Of a stretch of 64,000 nt of DNA, positions 26,912 to 35,330 are shown in pieces. Location: assembly GCF_023330685.1 (NCBI RefSeq), contig NZ_CP097128.1:310001-374000 (forward strand), in the 5' to 3' direction. Position 1 is the first letter of the stretch. Each line of letters begins with the position of its first letter. The DNA is from Conexibacter sp. DBS9H8 (GTDB lineage Bacteria > Actinomycetota > Thermoleophilia > Solirubrobacterales > Solirubrobacteraceae). Below the pieces are notes generated by a model, which saw only the letters and a program-made list of their open reading frames with translations, was not told the DNA's origin and searched no databases. The position numbers were made by a program, and so were the translations under genes.

Positions 26912-28170
26912 CGCCGCCCCCACGCCTCGGCGAGGTGGACGACGACGGCGCTGGCGGCGGCCATGTCCTGCAGGGAGGCCCACTCGCGCACCGAGTGGTA
27001 TTCGTGGCCGCCGGTGAACAGGTTCGGGGTCGGCAGCCCGCGGAGGGAGAGGCTCGCCCCGTCGGTGCCGCCCCGGATCGGCGTGTGCACCGGTTCGATC
27101 CCCTCGGCGCGGTAGGCCTCCTCGGCGGCCCGGAGCACGTCGGGATCGGCCTCGATCGCCGCCCGCATGTTCGCGTACTGGTCCTTGACGGTGATGGTCA
27201 GCTGCGCCCGCGGTGCGGTGGCGAGGACCTCGGTGGCGGTGGCCCGCAGGAGCGCGACGTGAGCGTCGAGCTGGTCGGGGTCAAAGTCGCGGAGGATGAG
27301 ACGGCAGTCGGCGGCCGAGGGGGTGCCCGTGAGGGAGAGCGGGTGGATGAACCCGTCGCGCCCCTCCGTCGTCGCCGGGGTGAGCCGGTCGCGCGGGAGA
27401 GCCGCGACGATCGCGGCCATCAGGACGAGCGCGGAGACCATGATCCCCTTGGCCGACCCGGGATGGACGTCGACCCCGGTGATGTGCAGGCGCACCTCCT
27501 TGGCGCAGAAGGACTCATAGGCGAGCTCTCCGATCTCGGAGCCGTCGAGGGTGTAGGCGCAGCGTGCCCCGAACCGGTTGAGGTCGAGGGCGGCGGCGAG
27601 GCTGCCGATCTCCTCGTCCGGGGTGAAGGCGACTCGCAGCATCGCCCGCGGCCGGGTGCTGTCGGCGGCGAGGTGGGCGACGGCGGCCATGATCGCCGCC
27701 ACCCCCGCCTTGTCGTCAGCGCCGAGCAGGGTATCCCCGGAGGCGGTGATGATGTCGTGCCCGCGCTTGCTCGCCAGCTCGGGCACCGTCGCCGGATCGA
27801 GCCGGGTGCCGCCGCGGGGCAGTTCGATGACGCCGCCGTCGTAGTCGCGGTGGACGATCGGCTCGACCCCGCGGCCGGGCGCCTCCGGGGTCGTGTCGAG
27901 GTGGGCGATCACCCCGATCACCGGCGCGCCGGGGACGGTGCCTGGGACGGTCGCGGTCACGTACCCGTGGGCGTCCTGGTCGACGTCGGTGACCCCGAGG
28001 GCGCGCAGCTCCTCGGCGAGCTGGCGGCCGAGCTCGAGCTGGCCGGCGGTGCTCGGCGTCCCGGACGCGTCGTCAGCCGATTGGGTGTCGATCCGCACGT
28101 AACGGTCAAAGCGGGCGAGGAGGTCGGGCGCGAGGGTCGCCGCGAGCTCGGAGGTGTAGGGCGCAGGCAT
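26908..28170 (-). CDS. pepT: Peptidase T (tripeptide aminopeptidase)
   Basis: A 420-residue M20B zinc peptidase that removes N-terminal residues from tripeptides in the cytoplasm. Zinc ligands and catalytic residues are visible: IAHLDTTPEAPG (His, Asp), TLLGADDKAG (Asp), FTPDEEIGSL (Glu pair), YTLDGSEIGEL (Asp) and FTGGHEYHSVREWASL (His). RGGTDGASLSLRGLPTPNL is the usual PepT substrate segment. The length is normal. It is the first gene of a short run with the aminotransferase and epimerase genes. Confidence 0.94.
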   Translation of the reverse strand: MPAPYTSELAATLAPDLLARFDRYVRIDTQSADDASGTPSTAGQLELGRQLAEELRALGVTDVDQDAHGYVTATVPGTVPGAPVIGVIAHLDTTPEAPGRGVEPIVHRDYDGGVIELPRGGTRLDPATVPELASKRGHDIITASGDTLLGADDKAGVAAIMAAVAHLAADSTRPRAMLRVAFTPDEEIGSLAAALDLNRFGARCAYTLDGSEIGELAYESFCAKEVRLHITGVDVHPGSAKGIMVSALVLMAAIVAALPRDRLTPATTEGRDGFIHPLSLTGTPSAADCRLILRDFDPDQLDAHVALLRATATEVLATAPRAQLTITVKDQYANMRAAIEADPDVLRAAEEAYRAEGIEPVHTPIRGGTDGASLSLRGLPTPNLFTGGHEYHSVREWASLQDMAAASAVVVHLAEAWGRR

Positions 28171-28184
28171 CGCCGGCGATCTTC

Positions 28185-30866
28185 TCAGGCGAGCGCTCTC
28201 GCACGCAGACCGCTGCGCGCGCCGGTCGCGTCGGTCACCTCGACGCCAAGGCTCAGCCGGAGGGCGGGTCGGCGGCGACGGGCGGCGGCGAGCAGCCCGG
28301 AGTTGGCCCGCAGCGACCCGGCCGCGAAGGCGACGTAGACGGGGCTGGCTGAATGGGCGAGGCGGAGGGTGAGCGTCGCGCCGTGGTGGGCGAGCCGGTA
28401 GCGCAGACCCCGACGGGTGGCGAGGTCGGTCAGCGACAGGCGCCGCTTCCCGGCGAAGGTGAGCCCGCGCGGCAGGCTCAGCTCGATCTCGGTGAGCCCC
28501 GCTTCAGCCCGGCCGGCACTCACCCGCAACGACAGGGTCGGCCGGGTCCCGGTGAACCGGAGGCGAAGGTGACTGACACTCGGGCGACCGGCGACATCCC
28601 AGACGAACGCGGACCGTCGCGTCGTTCCGGCCGGGTCCGTCGCGGTCACCCGGACGATGTAGGTGCCCGGGCGGTTCGGGGTGCCGCTGATCCGGTCATC
28701 CGTGGTGTCGAAGCGCTCGCCGGGCGGCAACCCGCGGACGGTGAGGGTGACGCGACCGCCGGCACCCGGGCTCGCCCGGACCGCGAGGGATCGGGTGACG
28801 TGGACGAAGCTCTGCAGCGAGCGTGGGACACTGACGCGCAGGCTGTCGGCACACAGGGCGGCGGCGAGGGCGGTGGCGTTGGGGGTGCCCAGGCCGGTCG
28901 CCATGTCGTAGCCGACGGTCGCCGGGTAGAGCCCGTGGTGGGAGTCGGTGAAGTCGTTGTTGCCGGAGGTGACGTCGTTGAAGAGGGTTCCCTCACCGGT
29001 GGCTGCCGCCGCGTACAGGGCGGGGTTGGCAAACCCGATCGGCTCGCCCGCGCAGGCGCGGTCGGCGTCGGTGAGGGCGAGCAGCGCCGCCCACACCGGC
29101 GCGGCCCCGCTCGTCCCGCCGGTGGCCTGCCAGCCGGCCGGCTGGCCCGCCTCGGCGTGGTTGCCGTTGTAGTAGATCGCGTACCCGTGGGCGGGATCGG
29201 CGTCCGCGGACACGTCGGGCACCTCCCGGCAATCTCCGCTGCTGTTGCCACACGGACTCGAGCTCGACAGGGCGTTGAGAACGTGCAGGCTCGCGGGGGC
29301 ACCGGACTGGTAGGCGGGCATCGGCCAGAAGCTCGAGATGCCGCCCCCGCCGGCACCCGCCCCGGCGGCGAGGCCGAGTCCGAACAGGGCGCTGCCGCCG
29401 CTGTTCCAGGCGACCTCGGTCGGGGGCGGCCCGAGGGCGGTCAGGGACGTGCCGCCGACGTCGGTGACGTAGGGCTGGCTGCCGGGGTCGTCGACGGCGA
29501 GGTTGACGTCCGGGGTGGAGAAGGAGGAGAGGCAGTCCTCTGAGCCGTTGTCGCCGCTGGCGGACAGAACGGTCTGACCCTGGATCGCCGCCTCCTCAAA
29601 CAGGGTGTTCTCCGCGCGAGCGTCGGTGATGCCCTCCTGAGCCTCGCACTCCCCCCACGAGTTGGTGATCACCGACACTCGGTCCTGGCTGATCATCGCC
29701 GCGAACGTGTCGTAGGGGCCCGAGCCGGGGTTGTCGTTGTTGGAGTTGGGCCCCTGGTAGACGAGCAGGTTCGCCTTGGGGGCGAGTCCGATCAGCTGCT
29801 CGATGTCAAAGGCGGCCTCCCCCGACCCGTCACCGGAGCCGACCCCCCCGTCGACGGGCACGTAGCTGACCGCCGTATCGGTGCCGTAGCAGGCCTGGTA
29901 GGCGGCAATGTCGCTCGGCGCGTCCGGCTCGAGTTCGTAGACCCCGATCGTGACACCCGCACCCTCATCCCCGGCGCCGTAGAGCCCGCTGAACCGGTAG
30001 GCCCCGGCGATCTGATTGGCCGTGTAGGCGCCTTGGGCGGCCGCGGCACCCGAGGCAGCCGCGCAGGGGGCGGGGATCTGCCGGGTGCGACGGTGCGTCG
30101 CGGTGGTCGACCGGTCCGGGGCCGCCACGGCCCGGCCGAGGGCCGTGGCGGCGTGGACGCGGGTGGCGGGCCGCGCCAGGCTCGCGCGCATCGTCGCCAG
30201 ACCGTTGAGGCCGATGATCGCCTGGACGGCGCGGCCGGCCGGTGCGGGAAGGGCGGGCGCGTCGAAGTTGACGAGGGCGGCCCGGTGGTCGGGCAGCAGC
30301 ACGCGGCCAAGCTCGACGTGGAGGCCGCGCTCGAGGTCCCCGGCGGGGGCGACAACGTCGAGGGAGAGGTGGTTTGCCTCCAGCGCGCCGGGCCGGAGGC
30401 CGGCGCGCTGGAGGGCGCCGCGCACCGTGGCGATCGCCGCCGCGCTCGCGCCGAACCGACCGGCGAACTGCGCCGGGGTGAGGTAGTGCCCGTAGCGTGA
30501 GGAGGCGGGGTTCGACACCGCCGCCGCGTAGGCGCTGAGCGCGGCCGGGTCGCGGGGCTGGAGGGCGACGGTGACGCGCAATGGCATCGCAGCGCTCACC
30601 CCGGCGAGTGGTTGGGTGCCGAGCGGCAGGAGCGGCGCGGATCCGATCCGGATCAGCTGAGCATGATTCGCTGCGCCGTGCCCAGGCCGACGGGCGGCGC
30701 CGCGGTGCACCGGCACAGCGGCGGGACGGTCGGAGGTGAGACGGGCGGCGTGCGCGGGCGCGAGCGGGCCCGCGGCCACGGAGAGAACCGCGAGCGTCCC
30801 CGCCACGGCGGCGACGCTTCGACGACGGACCACCTGCGCTCTCCTCCGGTTCGATCGCACGGGCAT
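28185..30866 (-). CDS. Secreted sedolisin-type serine-carboxyl peptidase (S53)
   Basis: An 893-residue exported protease. After a Sec signal peptide (AVAGTLAVLSVAAGPLAPAH) comes a pro-kumamolisin activation domain of about 200 residues (ASSRYGHYLTPAQFAGRF). The S53 domain has Glu and Asp in SGEAAFDIEQLIGLAP, the oxyanion Asp in SASGDNGSED and the nucleophile Ser in GGTSGAAPVWAAL; calcium ligands are likely at FNDVTSGNNDF and GYDMATGLGTPN. The last 230 residues look like Ig-type beta domains. Such enzymes work at acid pH outside the cell. TAGGCT lies just upstream; by spacing the third codon (GTG 30860) could be the real start. Confidence 0.93.
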   Translation of the reverse strand: MPVRSNRRRAQVVRRRSVAAVAGTLAVLSVAAGPLAPAHAARLTSDRPAAVPVHRGAARRPGHGAANHAQLIRIGSAPLLPLGTQPLAGVSAAMPLRVTVALQPRDPAALSAYAAAVSNPASSRYGHYLTPAQFAGRFGASAAAIATVRGALQRAGLRPGALEANHLSLDVVAPAGDLERGLHVELGRVLLPDHRAALVNFDAPALPAPAGRAVQAIIGLNGLATMRASLARPATRVHAATALGRAVAAPDRSTTATHRRTRQIPAPCAAASGAAAAQGAYTANQIAGAYRFSGLYGAGDEGAGVTIGVYELEPDAPSDIAAYQACYGTDTAVSYVPVDGGVGSGDGSGEAAFDIEQLIGLAPKANLLVYQGPNSNNDNPGSGPYDTFAAMISQDRVSVITNSWGECEAQEGITDARAENTLFEEAAIQGQTVLSASGDNGSEDCLSSFSTPDVNLAVDDPGSQPYVTDVGGTSLTALGPPPTEVAWNSGGSALFGLGLAAGAGAGGGGISSFWPMPAYQSGAPASLHVLNALSSSSPCGNSSGDCREVPDVSADADPAHGYAIYYNGNHAEAGQPAGWQATGGTSGAAPVWAALLALTDADRACAGEPIGFANPALYAAAATGEGTLFNDVTSGNNDFTDSHHGLYPATVGYDMATGLGTPNATALAAALCADSLRVSVPRSLQSFVHVTRSLAVRASPGAGGRVTLTVRGLPPGERFDTTDDRISGTPNRPGTYIVRVTATDPAGTTRRSAFVWDVAGRPSVSHLRLRFTGTRPTLSLRVSAGRAEAGLTEIELSLPRGLTFAGKRRLSLTDLATRRGLRYRLAHHGATLTLRLAHSASPVYVAFAAGSLRANSGLLAAARRRRPALRLSLGVEVTDATGARSGLRARALA

Positions 30867-30868
30867 GG

Positions 30869-30874
30869 AGCCTA
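30869..30874 (-). promoter_or_regulatory. -10 box of S53 protease gene
   Basis: TAGGCT is two bases before the ATG at 30866 and eight before the in-frame GTG at 30860. The spacing favours a leaderless start at the GTG. Confidence 0.4.
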
Positions 30875-30884
30875 AACGTCGTGG

Positions 30885-32156
30885 CTAAGACGTTTGTTGC
30901 AGGGCGGCCGCGCGGCCGGGCAGCAGTGGGAAGGCCCGCTCGGGGCGGGAGGGCAGGACGTAGTTGGCCCGCTTGAGCACGAAGATGAACTCGTTGATCC
31001 CGTTGTTCGTCGTGGCGGTGATCGCCGGGTTGATCAGCTGAGCGCCCGCCTGGTTCATCGCGGTGCGGGTAGTGACGAAGTCGGCGATGTCACGCTGGAG
31101 GGCGACGAAGTGAAGGCCCGCCTGCCCGCCGTCGGTCGTGTCGAAGTCCCGCCGAAGGATGATCGCCTTTCCGTTCCGGCGCGCCCGCGCGCAGGCCTGG
31201 GAGTGCCCGATCACCCCGTCACGGCGGATCGCCTGGCCGATCAGGTTCGGGTCCGACTCGGCGTCGGTGGTGATCGCGCGCTGGTCGGCGACGGTCATCT
31301 GCGGCGCGTACATCCGGGCGATCCGCTGAGCCTCGTCAAGGTTGTCGTACCAGTTCTCGAGGCTCAAGGTCATGTAGGAGACGGTCATCGTCGTCCCCTC
31401 GCGGAACGGGCCGCTCGGGATCGTCACCGCATCCTCGGTCGCCTGGTTGCCCTTCAGCGCCGATTTGAATCCCATGTAGAGCGGTGCGTCGGCGGGGACG
31501 GGATCGCCGGCGGGGATGCCCTGCACGTGCTGATGGGCGGCCGGCAGGCCGGAGCCGGTGAACCCGGTGCGGGTCTCGCGCCACTGCAGCGCGGGGGTGA
31601 TCGCCTCCGGCCCGCGCAGGAGCGCGACCTGGGCCTCTCCGAGCCGGCGCTCGTCGTCGCAGGCGAGGTGGAGGCAGAGGTCGTAGTGGTCGATGCTCGG
31701 CGCCTCGAAGTCCGACAGGGCCCGTGCCGGCGGGACCGGGCTCGTGCGCTTGAGCAGGTCGGTGAAGTAGTGCGGGCCCCACCCGGCGGTGATCAACAGA
31801 CCACCGGGGCCCCAGGGGTAGCGATGCTCGAGCGCGCGCAGGCCCGCCTCGAGGATCCGGGCGTGCGCCGGGGTGGGGCCGCCCTTGACGTCGAAGAACA
31901 GGAGCCGGTCAAAGCGTGGCGGGAGAGCGTTGCCGTAGCGGTCGGTGTGCAGGGTGGCGTTCCAGGCGTGCTGGCGGACGGGAAGTCCGGGGACGGGCGG
32001 AGGGAGGGTGACCCGGGGCAGCACGGCCGCGGCGGGCGCGCTCGTGGTCGCGCACCCGTCGATCGCCGCGCCGGTGATGACCGCCCCGGCGGCGACGCCG
32101 GCCCCGGTGAGGAAGCGCCGGCGGGAGAGGCCGGAGGTCTCTTCGGGCGCGTTCAT
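30885..32156 (-). CDS. Tat-exported DyP-peroxidase-like protein
   Basis: A 423-residue protein with a twin-arginine signal (LSRRRFLTGAGVAAGAVI) ending near a Cys (DGCATT), so it may also be lipid-anchored. The body resembles the DyP/EfeB fold: FFDVKGGPTPAHARILEAGL, DLCLHLACDDERR, and the C-terminal AIILRRDFDTTDGGQAGLHF and VALQRDIADF. The usual DyP heme-ligand motif AHxR reads ACAR here, and a GxxDG motif is not evident, so heme binding is uncertain; it may belong to a diverged DyP-related family (DUF7405-like). Third gene of an operon coupled by ATGA to a P19-like protein, which points to iron or heme handling. Confidence 0.72.
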   Translation of the reverse strand: MNAPEETSGLSRRRFLTGAGVAAGAVITGAAIDGCATTSAPAAAVLPRVTLPPPVPGLPVRQHAWNATLHTDRYGNALPPRFDRLLFFDVKGGPTPAHARILEAGLRALEHRYPWGPGGLLITAGWGPHYFTDLLKRTSPVPPARALSDFEAPSIDHYDLCLHLACDDERRLGEAQVALLRGPEAITPALQWRETRTGFTGSGLPAAHQHVQGIPAGDPVPADAPLYMGFKSALKGNQATEDAVTIPSGPFREGTTMTVSYMTLSLENWYDNLDEAQRIARMYAPQMTVADQRAITTDAESDPNLIGQAIRRDGVIGHSQACARARRNGKAIILRRDFDTTDGGQAGLHFVALQRDIADFVTTRTAMNQAGAQLINPAITATTNNGINEFIFVLKRANYVLPSRPERAFPLLPGRAAALQQTS

Positions 32157-32797
32157 TTCCAGGTGAAGGTCGTCGTCAGCTGGTGGGTCCCGGTCCACAT
32201 GTGCGCGTACTCGACATGGAGCGCGGCGACGGGGGCGGAAACGAGGACGGTGAGCCGGTAGGTGCCCGGGCCCGGAAGGGTGACGTTGTCACCGTAGTGG
32301 GGGCCCATGTATTCGGAGATCATCGGCCACTGGCGCTGGTTGAAGATCGTCTGGCTGCCCTTCTTGATCGTCGCCCACACGGTCGCGTACGGGATCGCGA
32401 CCCCGGTGTGGCGGTCATTGAGCATCACCATCAGGTGAAAGCTCGCGTTCCTGGCCGGCTTCTCCTCACTGAAGCTCGTGCCGTTGTAGACGTAGAAGGG
32501 GACCGGGGTCATCTCCTCCGCGGTGATCTTCATGTCCTTCCAGTCGCCGCTGCCGAGGACCTTGATCGGGACGGGGGTCGGCACGCCGTGGGCGTTGAGC
32601 ACCGTCGTCGTGTGCATGTTCATGCCTGACATCCCTGCCCCGGAGGACCCGACGGCACTGCCGGCACCCGCCGTCGCGGACGCTCCGGCCGGGGCGGTGA
32701 CCGACGTGGGGTCGGCGGCGTTCTTGTTCGCGGCGGCACAGCCGCTGATCGCGACCACGGCGAGCGAGGTGGCGGCGAGCAGGAGTGGGCGTTTCAC
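32153..32797 (-). CDS. P19/Tp34-like iron-transport lipoprotein
   Basis: A 214-residue lipoprotein with lipobox VVAISGC. After a Ser/Ala/Gly linker it has a His/Met-rich stretch (GMSGMNMHTTT). The main domain resembles the periplasmic P19/Tp34 iron-binding family: PMISEYMGPHYGDNVTLPGP and GTYRLTVLVSAPV, with conserved Met and His positions that in P19 hold copper and iron. It starts with GTG overlapping the membrane-protein stop and overlaps the DyP-like start. Ferrous-iron or copper capture at the membrane is inferred from family and context. Confidence 0.72.
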   Translation of the reverse strand: MKRPLLLAATSLAVVAISGCAAANKNAADPTSVTAPAGASATAGAGSAVGSSGAGMSGMNMHTTTVLNAHGVPTPVPIKVLGSGDWKDMKITAEEMTPVPFYVYNGTSFSEEKPARNASFHLMVMLNDRHTGVAIPYATVWATIKKGSQTIFNQRQWPMISEYMGPHYGDNVTLPGPGTYRLTVLVSAPVAALHVEYAHMWTGTHQLTTTFTWK

Positions 32798-33756
32798 GCG
32801 GGAAGCTCCTTGGTCGAGGCGAGGGGCGGAGGGGACGTGTCGAGGCGGGCGATGCCGTAGGTGAGCAGGAGGAAGAGCGGCCCGGCGTTCGGGTCGGTCG
32901 CCCCGCCTTGGAAGATCCCGCCGAGCCCCTGCCCGAGCAGCCAGTAGGCGAGGTTGAGCAGAACCGCGAGGGTGAGCAGCTCTCGCACCCGTTGGCCGGT
33001 GGCGACGCCGATCCCGATCAGCGCGGAGGTCCCGGCGAGGATGAGCGCGACCGCGACGCCGTTGTCACGGAGGAGCGTCGCGACGCCGTCCTGCAGGCTC
33101 GACAGCCAGCTCATGCCCGACGGCGCCGCAGCGATGATGTCGTGGATCGCGTTGGGGGCGGCCGAACCCGCCCCCAGCCACAGCCAGGCCATCACGAGCC
33201 ACAGGCTCGCCCACATGACCCTCGCGCCGCGCACGCCGAGCAGGCCGCCGGCCCGGCCGTTGGGCCAGGCGAGCAGGCCGATCAGGACGTAGAGGACGAC
33301 CGCACCGGGCGCGCCGCTGAGCGGCGAGGCCATGGAGCCCATCAGCATCATCCCGAACCCCTCCCCGAACCACCAGACCACCAGCGCCCAGGCGAAGCTG
33401 AGCCCGAGCGCTCCCTTGACGGTCGGTCGCAGCAGGAGTCCGGCGCCGATCAGCACCTGGACGACGGCGAAGCCCGTGTTGAACACGCCGAGGTCACCGC
33501 CGGCGAGGTTCGCCGCCCAGATGATCGAGTGCGCCGCCCAGCCGGGCTGTCCGACCGCCTGGGCCTTGATCATCGCGATGAACCCGCGCGAGTACATGAA
33601 GCCCTGGAACTGGAGACCGCCGTCGAGCAGCCACAGCAGGCCGAGCCCGGTCTGCAGGGCCCGGGCGGGCTCGCCGAGGAAGTAGCCGCGCATCTGGCTG
33701 ACGCTCGCGAGACGGGACCCGGTGTGCACGGCGACCGGTGCCGCAGAGGTGCTCAC
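32794..33756 (-). CDS. Multi-pass membrane protein of the iron-type operon
   Basis: A 320-residue protein with about eight hydrophobic helices. The start is a GTG at 33756; MRGYFLGEPARALQ may mark an internal alternative. Notable segments are LQTGLGLLWLLDGGLQFQGF and VWWFGEGFGMMLMGSMASPL, loosely DoxX-like, with Met/Phe-rich membrane faces. No transporter family is certain. It leads the operon (GTGA overlap with the P19-like gene), so it may be the permease or electron-transfer partner. TAGGCT at 33767 is the likely -10 box, with a short leader. Confidence 0.6.
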   Translation of the reverse strand: MSTSAAPVAVHTGSRLASVSQMRGYFLGEPARALQTGLGLLWLLDGGLQFQGFMYSRGFIAMIKAQAVGQPGWAAHSIIWAANLAGGDLGVFNTGFAVVQVLIGAGLLLRPTVKGALGLSFAWALVVWWFGEGFGMMLMGSMASPLSGAPGAVVLYVLIGLLAWPNGRAGGLLGVRGARVMWASLWLVMAWLWLGAGSAAPNAIHDIIAAAPSGMSWLSSLQDGVATLLRDNGVAVALILAGTSALIGIGVATGQRVRELLTLAVLLNLAYWLLGQGLGGIFQGGATDPNAGPLFLLLTYGIARLDTSPPPLASTKELPA

Positions 33757-33766
33757 AACGCCACTC

Positions 33767-33772
33767 AGCCTA
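33767..33772 (-). promoter_or_regulatory. -10 box of the membrane protein operon
   Basis: TAGGCT on the minus strand lies ten bases before the GTG at 33756. It is back to back with the GNAT promoter 12 bases away. Confidence 0.4.
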
Positions 33773-33784
33773 CCGGGGCGCCGG

Positions 33785-33790
33785 TACAGT
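33785..33790 (+). promoter_or_regulatory. -10 box of GNAT gene (leaderless)
   Basis: TACAGT lies six bases before an in-frame GTG (33797) and nine before the ATG at 33800. Transcription would start at one of these codons. Confidence 0.45.
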
Positions 33791-33799
33791 CTCTGTGTG

Positions 33800-34393
33800 A
33801 TGATGCCCACAGACGTAGCTGCGGCTGGCCCGCTCACCCTCCGCACCTGGCGGCCTGAGGACGCCACCGGGCTCGCGGAGGCGATCGCCGCCAGCCGCAC
33901 CCACCTCGCACCGTGGATGGGGTTCGCCAACGCGCCGGCCCGAACCCCGGCCGAGCACGCCGCCCGGTTCGGGGAGTGGGAGCAGGACCGCCGTGCCGCG
34001 GGCGACGGGATCTACGGGATCTTCCTCGATGGGGCGCCGGTCGGCAGCTGTGGGCTGCATCGGCGCCTCGGTCCGGGCGCGCTGGAGATCGGCTACTGGG
34101 TCCATGTCGGGTACCTGCGCCGGGGGATCGCGTCGACCGCCGCGGCTCTGCTCACCGATACGGCGTTCGGCCTGGAGGGGATCACCGTGGTGGAGATCCA
34201 CCACGACGCCGCCAACCTCGCCTCCGCGGCAATCCCCCGCCGCCTTGGGTTCTCCCGGGTCGGCGAACTGACCGGGCCGCGGACCGCACCGGGGGAGCGG
34301 GGCCTCGAGTGGCAGTGGCGGATGACGCGCGAGCAGTGGCCCGAGCGGCGCCCGGCCGACCTCAGAGTCCGGCCGGATGCAGGATCTGGTTGA
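33800..34393 (+). CDS. GNAT N-acetyltransferase (RimJ/RimL type)
   Basis: A 197-residue acetyl-CoA-dependent acyltransferase. It has the RimJ/RimL pattern LTLRTWRPEDATGLAEAIA at the N terminus, LEIGYWVHVGYLRRGIASTA with the acetyl-CoA-binding R/QxxGxA loop, and AIPRRLGFSRVGEL near the end. The acceptor could be a ribosomal-protein N terminus, an antibiotic or a metabolite; this cannot be told. GTG 33797 is an alternative start. Its last 32 bases overlap the 3' end of the convergent C40 peptidase gene. Confidence 0.88.
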   Translation: MMPTDVAAAGPLTLRTWRPEDATGLAEAIAASRTHLAPWMGFANAPARTPAEHAARFGEWEQDRRAAGDGIYGIFLDGAPVGSCGLHRRLGPGALEIGYWVHVGYLRRGIASTAAALLTDTAFGLEGITVVEIHHDAANLASAAIPRRLGFSRVGELTGPRTAPGERGLEWQWRMTREQWPERRPADLRVRPDAGSG

Positions 34394-35246
34394 AGGTCGC
34401 CAGGTAGCTCGCCGGCGGGGTGGCGATCCGCTGCACCCCACCCCCACCGCCCCAGGAGCCCGCCTCGCCCCCGGACTCATAGAACTGCCCGTTGAGGTCG
34501 ATGATCACGTGGTCGGCGCCGAGGCCCGCGTCGGTGCGGTCATAGATCGTCACGTACTGTCCTGGGCCGGCCTCGATCCCGGCAGCCGACGGGAGGGTCT
34601 GGGTGTCCTGGGGGCTGGCGAGATAACCGCCGGCGTGGAGGACCGCGGAGACGAACCCGGAACAGTCATAACCGGGCTGGGGCCCCCACCCGCCGTGCCC
34701 TCCTCCCCACACGTAGGGCTTGCCGACGAGCGCGTTCGCCTCCGCGGTCATCGCGCTCACGGCGGCAGGCGCGGCGTCCGCCGCACCGACCGCCCCCGCC
34801 GCGGCTGCGGCGCCGGTTCCGGTCGGGAGGCCGGCGAGGACCCCGAGCAGCGCCGGATCGCTACCGGCGAGGGAGCTGAGGGCACCGAAGGCGCTCTGGG
34901 TACCGAAGCTCGCGGCAGTGGTGCCGGTCAGCGCCGGCGGGAGGGTGCTGTTCGTCCCGGCACTGGTGCCCGTGAACGCCGCCGGTCCGGAGCTGGCCGA
35001 GCTGCCCGTTCCGCTACCGGCGAGCGATGAGAGCAGCGTCGCGAACGCTGATCCGCCCGCGGACGCCGTCGCCCCGGAGGCGGCTGACCCCATTCCCGTC
35101 GACGCGACGGTCGTCGTGGCTCCCGCAGCCGCGCCGGTATTCACGGCCGCCGGAGATGTCGGCAGCGCAAGCAGTTGCTGCTGCTGGGCCTCGATCTGCT
35201 GGATCCGGGTGAGCACCCCGTCGAGTCCGATCGGCTGGGTCGACAT
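34362..35246 (-). CDS. NlpC/P60 (C40) peptidoglycan hydrolase without signal peptide
   Basis: A 294-residue protein ending in an NlpC/P60 domain that cleaves peptide stems of peptidoglycan. The catalytic Cys is in PGYDCSGFVSAVLHAGG and the His in GADHVIIDL; KPYVWGGGHGG is the entry motif. The middle 120 residues are an Ala/Ser/Gly/Thr-rich linker. There is no Sec or Tat signal. The N terminus, GLDGVLTRIQQIEAQQQQLL, is a short amphipathic helix that recalls flagellar-type rod/hook-associated hydrolases, so export by a type III flagellar route is possible. No flagellar gene is in the window. Confidence 0.85.
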   Translation of the reverse strand: MSTQPIGLDGVLTRIQQIEAQQQQLLALPTSPAAVNTGAAAGATTTVASTGMGSAASGATASAGGSAFATLLSSLAGSGTGSSASSGPAAFTGTSAGTNSTLPPALTGTTAASFGTQSAFGALSSLAGSDPALLGVLAGLPTGTGAAAAAGAVGAADAAPAAVSAMTAEANALVGKPYVWGGGHGGWGPQPGYDCSGFVSAVLHAGGYLASPQDTQTLPSAAGIEAGPGQYVTIYDRTDAGLGADHVIIDLNGQFYESGGEAGSWGGGGGVQRIATPPASYLATFNQILHPAGL

Positions 35247-35317
35247 CACCCCGGAGAGAACGGCCACCCGTGCCAAACCTTGAGCGCGAACCGCGGGAGG
35301 CCAACGGCGGCGGTCTC

Positions 35318-35323
35318 TAGCCT
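35318..35323 (+). promoter_or_regulatory. -10 box of MOSC gene (leaderless)
   Basis: TAGCCT lies seven bases before the ATG at 35331. Confidence 0.5.
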
Positions 35324-35330
35324 GTCGGCG

